From NCBI GenBank assembly GCA_017447305.1, contig JAFSNY010000038.1, forward strand, positions 1 to 45,931: a DNA stretch of 45,931 bases. The letters run 5' to 3'. The DNA is from Bacilli bacterium. GTDB lineage: Bacteria; Bacillota_I; Bacilli_A; RFN20; CAG-826. Below, in pieces: positions 40,147-45,931 of this stretch (the stretch's first letter is position 1; every line of letters begins with the position of its first letter). Below the pieces are notes generated by a model. It searched no databases, was not told where the DNA came from, and saw only the letters and a program-made list of their open reading frames with translations. Both the position numbers and the translations under genes were made by a program.

Positions 40147-40925
40147 TGTGGGAAAAAGAACTAAATGCGGCTCTTGAAGCAGGCCTTAAAGCCAAAGAAA
40201 AAATCATGGAGATTTATCAAAAAGGTTTTGATGTCGAAATCAAAGAAGATAATTCCCCAGTGACCATCGCAGATAAAAGCGCGGATGCGATTATTCGTGA
40301 AGTCCTCCATAAACATTTCCCATCTCACGCTTTCTTAACTGAAGAAAGTGAAGATGACTTATCTAGATTAGATAATGATTATGTATGGATTGTCGATCCA
40401 GTCGATGGCACAAAAGACTTCGTGGCGAGAGATGGTGGCTTTACCACCAATATCGCTCTTGCCTATAAACATGAACTCGTCGTTGGTGTTGTTGTAGTTC
40501 CAGTAACAGGTGAAATCTATTATGCGATGAAAGGTGTTGGTTCATTCTATCGCAATCCAGACGGCAAAGAAGAAATAATTCATGTTAATGACAAAGTTGA
40601 TAATCTCACATGTTTAAGAAGTGTTTTCCACTTCAATGAAAATGAAGCTAAATTAATCGAAAAACATAAAGATAAAATTACCAAGGTTGAGAAGTTTGGC
40701 TCATCCTTAAAACCATGCCGCATCGCGCACGGAAAAGCTGAAATCACTTATCGCTTATCCGCTGGAACAAAAGAATGGGATACCGCAGCGTGCCAAATCA
40801 TCGTTGAAGAGGCTGGTGGATTATTCATTGAACCAGACGGAAATCGAATTACTTATAACCGCAAAGATGTCTATAACCGTAAAGGCTATATCGTCGTTAA
40901 TCGAAAAGAGAATATCTTACTATAA
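40143..40925 (+). CDS. cysQ: CysQ-like 3'(2'),5'-bisphosphate nucleotidase (inositol monophosphatase family)
   Basis: This lithium-sensitive phosphatase family removes phosphate from pAp (CysQ) or inositol phosphates. The 260-residue protein shows SPVTIADKSAD, LTEES (Glu metal ligand), WIVDPVDGTKDFV (metal-binding DPxDGT) and EWDTAACQIIVEEAGG. The FGSSLKPCRIAHGKAEITYRL stretch favours CysQ over inositol monophosphatase. pAp arises from acyl-carrier-protein and sulfate chemistry, and nrnA upstream has the same side activity. SD AGGGAG lies within the end of nrnA. A strong terminator follows. Confidence 0.85.
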   Translation: MMWEKELNAALEAGLKAKEKIMEIYQKGFDVEIKEDNSPVTIADKSADAIIREVLHKHFPSHAFLTEESEDDLSRLDNDYVWIVDPVDGTKDFVARDGGFTTNIALAYKHELVVGVVVVPVTGEIYYAMKGVGSFYRNPDGKEEIIHVNDKVDNLTCLRSVFHFNENEAKLIEKHKDKITKVEKFGSSLKPCRIAHGKAEITYRLSAGTKEWDTAACQIIVEEAGGLFIEPDGNRITYNRKDVYNRKGYIVVNRKENILL

Positions 40926-40948
40926 AAAAAGAGCTTAATGCTCTTTTT
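40926..40948 (+). terminator. Bidirectional terminator between cysQ and copA
   Basis: AAAAAGAGC (40926-40934) / GCTCTTTTT (40940-40948), loop TTAAT. It serves both converging genes. Confidence 0.9.
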
Positions 40949-40950
40949 CA

Positions 40951-43338
40951 TTAATCAACAGTGGGATTATATCCCGCTTTTTTAATTAGTTCGAAGATGA
41001 CGTCTTGACTAAGAGTGGTTTCGACAGAGACTTTCTTGCTCTTTAAATCAATCTCAACATTATTCACTCCATCAACAGTTAACGCTGTTTTAACATGATT
41101 GACACAGTGAACGCACATCATATCTTTAACATAAAATGTCATAAGTGGTTTTTTCTCCTCCTTCTCCATCTTTAATAAATTCAAACGCAAAGCGTTGAGA
41201 CATACACAAATGCTACTTAAACTCATACACGCCGCAGCAATCATTGGATTAAGGGTGAACTTCAAAGTGTAGAACGCACCAGCAGCGATAGGGATAGCGA
41301 TAATGTTATAAATAAATGCCCAGAATAAATTAAGTTTGATATTTCTTACGGTTTTAATGGATAAATGATAAGCATTATAAGCATCAAGTAAATCTGATCT
41401 TGTTAATACGATATCCGCACTTGATTTTGCAATATTCGTTTCATTCATCGCCATACCAACATCAGCGAGTTCTAAAGCGACAGAATCGTTGATTCCGTCT
41501 CCACACATCAAAACATGATGTCCATCAGCCTGATATTCTTTAATAATATTAGCTTTATCTTGAGGGAGAAGTGATGCTTTGATTTCATCAATACATAGAC
41601 TTTCACAAGTCTTTCTTGCCGCATTTTCATTATCTCCTGTAAGAAGGATGGTTTTAATACCATGATTCTTAAATAATTCAATCGCTTGTTTCGAAGTATC
41701 TTTAATTGTGTCTAAAAACTCGACCTTTCCTAAATACCTATCTTTAGTGAAGAAATAAATAACTGTTAATTCATCATTCTCTTCAATCGTTCCATTAATC
41801 TCTTTTAAGTACTTAGAATTACCCGCAAAATAAGTGACTCCATCAATGACGCCAGAGATACCTTTTCCGGCCTCAGTTTTAAAATCTTCTACATCGATTA
41901 AATAGGTTAAATTCTCACAGACAACTTTACTTAATGGATGATTAGATAAACGTTCCAAATTTTGAAGTTTGATAAAGTCTTCTTCATCTAATGTGTTATT
42001 TACAATTTTAAGTTCTCCATTTGTGATTGTTCCTGTTTTATCAAACATGATGACATCGATTTTAGAGAGACTTTCAAACACTTCAGCTTCTTTAATTAAG
42101 ATGTAGTTTTTACTTGCTTTTAAAGTGGAAACCATCACACAAAGAGGCGTAGCGAGTCCTAAAGCGCACGGACAAGAAATAACTAATACGGATATTCCAA
42201 ATTTAATTGCAAGATTGAAGTTTCCCCCAGGAATAAACATCCAGATCAAAAAGACGATAATGGCAATCATAATAACTGCTGGAACGAAAATTAACGCTAC
42301 CCTATCAACGATTTTTTCGATTTTCATCTTGGAAGAAGAGGCTTCTTCAACCATTTTGATAATTTGGTTCATCGTTGAGTTTTCTTTGGTCTTTTTGACT
42401 CTGATAAATAGTGTGGATTGCTGGTTTTTACTACCTGAAATAACCTCATCACCAGCGTTTTTTTCCTTAAGCAAGGATTCTCCAGTAATACTTGAATCAT
42501 CAATATATGAAGATCCTCTTTCAACTACGCCATCAAGAGGGATAACATCATATGGTCTTATCTCAATTACATCATCAATTTGAACTGATTCAATAGAGAT
42601 GAGTTCACTATTATCCCCGTTTACTTTTAATACGGAATCAGGGATAAGTTCCATTAGTTCATCTAGTGCTTTAGTTGTCTGTTTTTCGCTTAGTCCTTCA
42701 AGGAACTTACCAACGCTAACGAGGGTTAAAATCATCGATGCGGAATCAAAGTATAATTGGTTATGATGTAAGTCGTGTGCTGCGTCATAATTTTTATTAT
42801 AAACATGGATAAAAATGAAGATTGAATTCACCAAAGAATAGATAAAAGAAATCGCACTTCCAAGAGCGACGAGAGTGTCCATATTTGGCTTAAGTTTAAT
42901 AAGTTTTTTAAACCCGCTTGTGAAGTATTGGAAATTAAGAATGATAACAACGATTGTTAAAACAATCTGAACAATGACATTAACCCAAACATAATCTCCA
43001 CTTAAAAATGGTGGAAGGATATTAATCATATGTCCCATCGCGACATACATGATGACTATCATTAAAACAATGGAGACAATTAATCTTATCTTCTTAGAGC
43101 TGACTTTCTTAGATTGATGTTCAAGATACTCATTATGATAAATTGAAGCGTCATATCCAGCATTTTGAACAGCTTTAATAACCTTATTATCATCAATGGT
43201 GTCTTCACTTGTAACTTCCATTGAATTAGTTAATAAGGAAACATTGCAGCTATAACCATCTAAATCATTAACAGCTTTACTAACGTGGGCTGCACAAGCT
43301 GCACAGCTCATTCCTTTAACGTTATATTTCTTTTTCAT
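40951..43338 (-). CDS. copA: CopA, copper(I) export P-type ATPase with N- and C-terminal metal-binding domains
   Basis: CopA pumps Cu(I) out of the cytosol. In 795 residues the order is: HMA domain with MSCAAC (Cys12, Cys15), membrane segments, TGES (285-288), CPC (389-391), DKTGT (433-437, phosphorylated Asp433), HP (467-468), GDGIND (613-618), YN (677-678) and MSLSS with NALRL in the last segments. The copper-type residues CPC, YN and MxxSS all agree. After the last membrane segment a second HMA domain (about 733-795, MMCVHC, Cys742 and Cys745) is attached, like a CopZ chaperone fused at the C-terminus. It follows csoR by 2 bases and is co-regulated. Confidence 0.95.
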   Translation of the reverse strand: MKKKYNVKGMSCAACAAHVSKAVNDLDGYSCNVSLLTNSMEVTSEDTIDDNKVIKAVQNAGYDASIYHNEYLEHQSKKVSSKKIRLIVSIVLMIVIMYVAMGHMINILPPFLSGDYVWVNVIVQIVLTIVVIILNFQYFTSGFKKLIKLKPNMDTLVALGSAISFIYSLVNSIFIFIHVYNKNYDAAHDLHHNQLYFDSASMILTLVSVGKFLEGLSEKQTTKALDELMELIPDSVLKVNGDNSELISIESVQIDDVIEIRPYDVIPLDGVVERGSSYIDDSSITGESLLKEKNAGDEVISGSKNQQSTLFIRVKKTKENSTMNQIIKMVEEASSSKMKIEKIVDRVALIFVPAVIMIAIIVFLIWMFIPGGNFNLAIKFGISVLVISCPCALGLATPLCVMVSTLKASKNYILIKEAEVFESLSKIDVIMFDKTGTITNGELKIVNNTLDEEDFIKLQNLERLSNHPLSKVVCENLTYLIDVEDFKTEAGKGISGVIDGVTYFAGNSKYLKEINGTIEENDELTVIYFFTKDRYLGKVEFLDTIKDTSKQAIELFKNHGIKTILLTGDNENAARKTCESLCIDEIKASLLPQDKANIIKEYQADGHHVLMCGDGINDSVALELADVGMAMNETNIAKSSADIVLTRSDLLDAYNAYHLSIKTVRNIKLNLFWAFIYNIIAIPIAAGAFYTLKFTLNPMIAAACMSLSSICVCLNALRLNLLKMEKEEKKPLMTFYVKDMMCVHCVNHVKTALTVDGVNNVEIDLKSKKVSVETTLSQDVIFELIKKAGYNPTVD

Positions 43339-43340
43339 CT

Positions 43341-43595
43341 CTACATGACCTTAGAAATAACTTTAGAAATCTCCTCGAGTTTTTCTTCGCGTTCTTCTCT
43401 AGAATTAGCGTTAAGAACACAGTGCTTTAAATGTTGATCAAGCAAGATGACATTAGCTTTCTTAAGCAAAGCGATAGAGGCTAACAGCTGATTTGAAATA
43501 TCAATGCAGTAGACTCCGTCATCAAGCATCTTATCAATTCCATTTAATTGACCTTTAACAATTGACAATAGTTGTTTTATATCTTTTCTATCCAT
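43341..43595 (-). CDS. csoR: CsoR, copper-sensing repressor
   Basis: CsoR is a helical repressor that leaves DNA when Cu(I) binds. The protein is 84 residues from ATG 43595: RKDIKQLLSIVKGQLNGIDKM is the family N-terminus, and the Cu ligands can be placed at YCID (Cys) and HLKHCV (His, Cys), giving the C-H-C set. A longer in-frame reading from 43655 would run over the promoter and operator, so it is rejected. The gene directly precedes copA and there is a dyad operator at its own transcription start, so it represses its own operon. Confidence 0.95.
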   Translation of the reverse strand: MDRKDIKQLLSIVKGQLNGIDKMLDDGVYCIDISNQLLASIALLKKANVILLDQHLKHCVLNANSREEREEKLEEISKVISKVM

Positions 43596-43599
43596 ACAG

Positions 43600-43622
43600 A
43601 TACCTACACCCCGTGGGGGTAT
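43600..43622. promoter_or_regulatory. CsoR operator
   Basis: A nested dyad: ATACC (43600-43604) with GGTAT (43618-43622) outside and ACCCC-GTG-GGGGT (43608-43620) inside, the G/C-block palindrome typical of CsoR sites. It is in the leader of csoR, over the predicted start of transcription (about 43620). Confidence 0.8.
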
Positions 43623-43626
43623 TATC

Positions 43627-43655
43627 ATTATATTATTATTAAAATGGAATATCAA
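43627..43655 (-). promoter_or_regulatory. Promoter of csoR-copA
   Basis: On the minus strand TTGATA (43650-43655), 17 bases, TATAAT (43627-43632). The operator begins 5 bases downstream. Confidence 0.75.
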
Positions 43656-43714
43656 GTCACCTTCCTAATCTTTTTTATCATTATTTTTATAAAATATAGT
43701 GTTCTTTTTAAAAA

Positions 43715-43734
43715 CTATGTTATTATAGACATAG
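43715..43734. promoter_or_regulatory. Inverted repeat around a -10-like box before the phosphohexomutase gene
   Basis: CTATGT (43715-43720) and ACATAG (43729-43734) flank TATTATAG. The centre could be the -10 of the downstream gene, making this a possible operator. No -35 is clear. Confidence 0.4.
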
Positions 43735-43768
43735 ATATTTTTTTAGAAACTGAAAAAATGCAATAGTT

Positions 43769-45199
43769 ATGGAAAAGATTAGATTTGGAACAGGTGGTTA
43801 TCGCGGAGTTATTTGTGACACTTTTACGAGAGAAGTCGTAGAAAAAATTGCTCAAGCACTTGCGACAATCGCTATTAAAACTCACCAAGACGATAAACCA
43901 ATTGTCGTTGGATTTGATAACCGTTTTATGTCGGATTATTTCGCTAGATGGTTTTCAGAAGTATTAAACGGAAATGGGATTAAGGTTCTCCTTTATACCT
44001 TCGCCCTTCCAACTCCTGCAGTTATGTCGGCGACCAAAGACTATGAAAACAACTTTGGAGTAATGATTACCGCCTCCCATAACCCATATTTCTTTAATGG
44101 TGTTAAAGTCTTCACAAAAGAAGGATATGACGCTGATGTAGCGTTCACCAGTGAACTTGAAAAAGAAATTAACAAAGTTAAAGAAATAAAAAGACTTCCA
44201 TATCTAGATGCTAAGAGTCAAGGTATGCTCGTTGAAATCGATGATTTAAAACCATATCTTGCCCATATCAAATCATTTATTTCTCCAGATATTAGAAAGA
44301 ATAAATTAAGAGTTTTATATAATAACCTCAATGGTGTTGGTGTTATCGGTTTAGAACCTTTATCTAAACATCTCAACATTTATCGTTTTGATATTTTAAA
44401 CGAAGATCATGATGCTTTCTTCGGATTTAATCTTCCTAACCCAACCAAAGAAATGTTGATGGGAGAATTTTCTGAAATGGTTCTCAATCAATCATATGAC
44501 TTAGGAATGGCTAGCGATAGTGATGGAGATAGACTTGGTATCGTTGATGAAAGAGGACACTATGTTAGCCCTAACGATATTCTTTCTTCCCTATATTATT
44601 ATTTAGTTAAAAAAAGAGGATATAAGGGAGACATCGTTAAAAACTGTGCAACATCTATCCTTATTGATTTAGTCGCAAAAAAACTTGGATATGAATGCCA
44701 TGAAGTCGATGTTGGATTTAAAAACATCACCGCGGCAATGAAACAATATGATGCATTAATCGGTGGAGAATCGTCTGGTGGATTAACCATGAGAGGATAT
44801 ATCTACGGAAAAGATGCCTCTTTTGCCGGCGCTCTATTCATGGAGATGGTTATTAAAGAAGGAAGACCTCTTAGTCAAATCATCAAGGATATGAAAAATG
44901 AAGTTGGCTATCATCATCACTTCACCGAATCATCAATGCAGTTAGAAGTTGAGCCCGCTAAAATCAAAGAATATATCATGAACAATACCCCTCCATTTGC
45001 CAAAGAAGTGAGGAAAGTAGTCCATTATTCTAATAACTTTAAATACTATTTTGATAACGATTCCTGGGTTCTTTTAAGACTTTCAGGAACTGAACCTGTC
45101 TTTAGAATTTTCGCGGAAATGGAAAATAGAGAAGTGACATATAGCTTCATAAATGATATAAGAAGATATGTTGAAAACGCTCAAAAGGAGATTAAATAG
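43769..45199 (+). CDS. Alpha-D-phosphohexomutase (phosphoglucomutase/phosphomannomutase)
   Basis: The family moves phosphate between C1 and C6 of hexoses. In 476 residues: RFGTGGYRGV at the start, the phosphoserine loop MITASHNPYFFNG, the metal loop SDSDGDRLG, the sugar-specificity loop GGESSGGLTMRG and the phosphate-binding RLSGTEP. The GESSGG sequence is compatible with glucose or mannose phosphate, so the exact substrate is open. There is no SD at the ATG (43769), and a possible promoter with inverted repeat lies about 40 bases upstream. A secreted GH16 gene follows after 2 bases, which points to a joint role in glucan use or cell-surface sugar metabolism. Confidence 0.92.
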   Translation: MEKIRFGTGGYRGVICDTFTREVVEKIAQALATIAIKTHQDDKPIVVGFDNRFMSDYFARWFSEVLNGNGIKVLLYTFALPTPAVMSATKDYENNFGVMITASHNPYFFNGVKVFTKEGYDADVAFTSELEKEINKVKEIKRLPYLDAKSQGMLVEIDDLKPYLAHIKSFISPDIRKNKLRVLYNNLNGVGVIGLEPLSKHLNIYRFDILNEDHDAFFGFNLPNPTKEMLMGEFSEMVLNQSYDLGMASDSDGDRLGIVDERGHYVSPNDILSSLYYYLVKKRGYKGDIVKNCATSILIDLVAKKLGYECHEVDVGFKNITAAMKQYDALIGGESSGGLTMRGYIYGKDASFAGALFMEMVIKEGRPLSQIIKDMKNEVGYHHHFTESSMQLEVEPAKIKEYIMNNTPPFAKEVRKVVHYSNNFKYYFDNDSWVLLRLSGTEPVFRIFAEMENREVTYSFINDIRRYVENAQKEIK

Positions 45200-45201
45200 A
45201 A

Positions 45202-45931
45202 ATGAAACTATTTGGTTTATCAATTCTATTAACTACTATAAGTCCATTATTCCTAAATAACTTTCAAGCCAAAGAAAAAAGAATTATAAATCCAGACACT
45301 GATATGACCAGTGTCTCTTTACTAGATGGAGAAAGTATTGATATTTCCAATATCTTTTATGATGATTTCGATAGTGGAATAAGTTCGTCAAACTGGTACA
45401 TCTCTAAAAGAGTGTGGGGAGAAAGTGCAGAATATGACCGCTATAATGGCGGTGTTCGTCCAGAAAATGTCTTTGTTGAAAACGGAGTTGTCACTTTAAG
45501 AGCACTAGGCAATCAATACGCTGAAAAAGGAGTGACAGGATTTTCTACTCATACCGACGGATCATGCACTGGTGCTGCTTTGGTGTATAAAGGTAATGCC
45601 AATCCTGGCCGCTACGAAGTAAGAATGAAAATTTCTCCACGTGTTGGAGTGTGTTCAGCTTTTTGGACATATAACGAAGATGGAAATGGCAAAAACCATG
45701 AAATCGATATTGAACTTCCATTTAAAAATGCAAACAATAATAATACGTTTAAAAATGTTGTTTTCACCAATTATATTGGCGAAACTAACTATCAACAAAC
45801 AAGTCAAGAATTAGCCGCCGCTCTTAATGATGATAGCTATCATACCTTTGCTTTTGATTGGTATTATTCATCATCTCATAAGGTCATTAGATACTATATC
45901 GATGGTGTTTTATGCGCTGAACATAGTGACG
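45202..45931 (+). CDS. Secreted glycoside hydrolase family 16 enzyme (3' end outside window)
   Basis: The first 243 codons are present. A signal peptide is likely (MKLFGLSILLTTISPLF, cleaved near residue 23). The GH16 fold is recognised by DDFDSGISSSNW, the catalytic motif HEIDIE (Glu167, Asp169, Glu171) and FAFDWYYSSSHKVIRYYIDG. Glu167 should be the nucleophile and Glu171 the acid/base. GH16 enzymes cut beta-1,3 or mixed beta-1,3/1,4 glucans, agar or carrageenan; the substrate cannot be chosen here. AAAGGAG (45184-45190) in the end of the mutase gene serves as SD, so the two genes form an operon. Confidence 0.88.
   Translation, partial: MKLFGLSILLTTISPLFLNNFQAKEKRIINPDTDMTSVSLLDGESIDISNIFYDDFDSGISSSNWYISKRVWGESAEYDRYNGGVRPENVFVENGVVTLRALGNQYAEKGVTGFSTHTDGSCTGAALVYKGNANPGRYEVRMKISPRVGVCSAFWTYNEDGNGKNHEIDIELPFKNANNNNTFKNVVFTNYIGETNYQQTSQELAAALNDDSYHTFAFDWYYSSSHKVIRYYIDGVLCAEHSD

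Noticed and set aside
43596..43655. Longer N-terminus for csoR
   Set aside because: It would translate the promoter and operator; the ATG at 43595 gives the normal family start.

Overview
The window is AT-rich bacterial chromosome, almost fully coding, with many short gene overlaps. TGA ends genes in several operons (for example miaB, miaA and nrnA) and Trp is TGG, so the standard bacterial code applies and not the Mollicute TGA=Trp code. The gene content (sufCDSUB Fe-S operon, type B RNase P RNA, RNA polymerase delta subunit, RNase Y, GpsB, RecU, DnaD) indicates a Bacillota of class Bacilli. The reduced gene set, missing ponA and sporulation genes, and large Mollicute-like ABC-FtsX proteins suggest one of the small-genome lineages near Erysipelotrichia/Mollicutes (RF39/RFN20-like). 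That placement is inference, not something the sequence proves.

Layout. 1-1984 (minus): two overlapping lipoprotein genes, the complete one a PrsA-like foldase. 2142-11102 (plus): suf operon, then mnmG-rsmG-parA-parB, with a near-perfect parS site on the parA promoter. 11131-13665: pyruvate kinase, an FMN riboswitch with terminator controlling the riboflavin transporter ribU, and a convergent ferredoxin gene. 13835-16520: a small membrane protein, cmk, der and hup. 16597-20688: a truncated-looking cca, dnaD-nth, convergent recU and a DEDDh exonuclease, then gpsB and rnpB. 20706-30476: a pgsA-cinA fusion, recA, a structured leader, rny-ymdB-miaB-ylbF-like-miaA-tcdA, and fhs. 30544-35453: two MacB-type ABC transporters behind an SD-masking hairpin. 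35537-40925: ychF, ispF, argS, rpoE, nrnA and cysQ. 40951-43595 (minus): csoR-copA copper efflux with a visible operator. 43769-45931: a phosphohexomutase and the start of a secreted GH16 glycoside hydrolase.

Much of the order matches Bacillus subtilis (dnaD-nth...recU...gpsB-rnpB; pgsA-cinA-recA-rny-ymdB-miaB-ymcA; ribU/fer; cmk-der-hup), but with losses and fusions. ponA is absent from its usual place, the CinA N-terminal domain is gone and its C-terminal domain is fused to PgsA, and CCA transferase is cut to its head and neck. ParB keeps its HTH, but its CTP-binding motifs are hardly recognisable.

Functionally the window links Fe-S assembly with users of clusters (MiaB, Nth, ferredoxin), RNA decay (RNase Y, a YlbF-family partner, NrnA), tRNA position-37 modification (MiaA, MiaB, TcdA), chromosome segregation and repair, and copper resistance. 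Promoters are typically TTGNNN-16/17-TANAAT. There is no gene-free stretch longer than 300 bases except the one occupied by rnpB. No CRISPR array, insertion sequence or canonical tRNA gene was seen.
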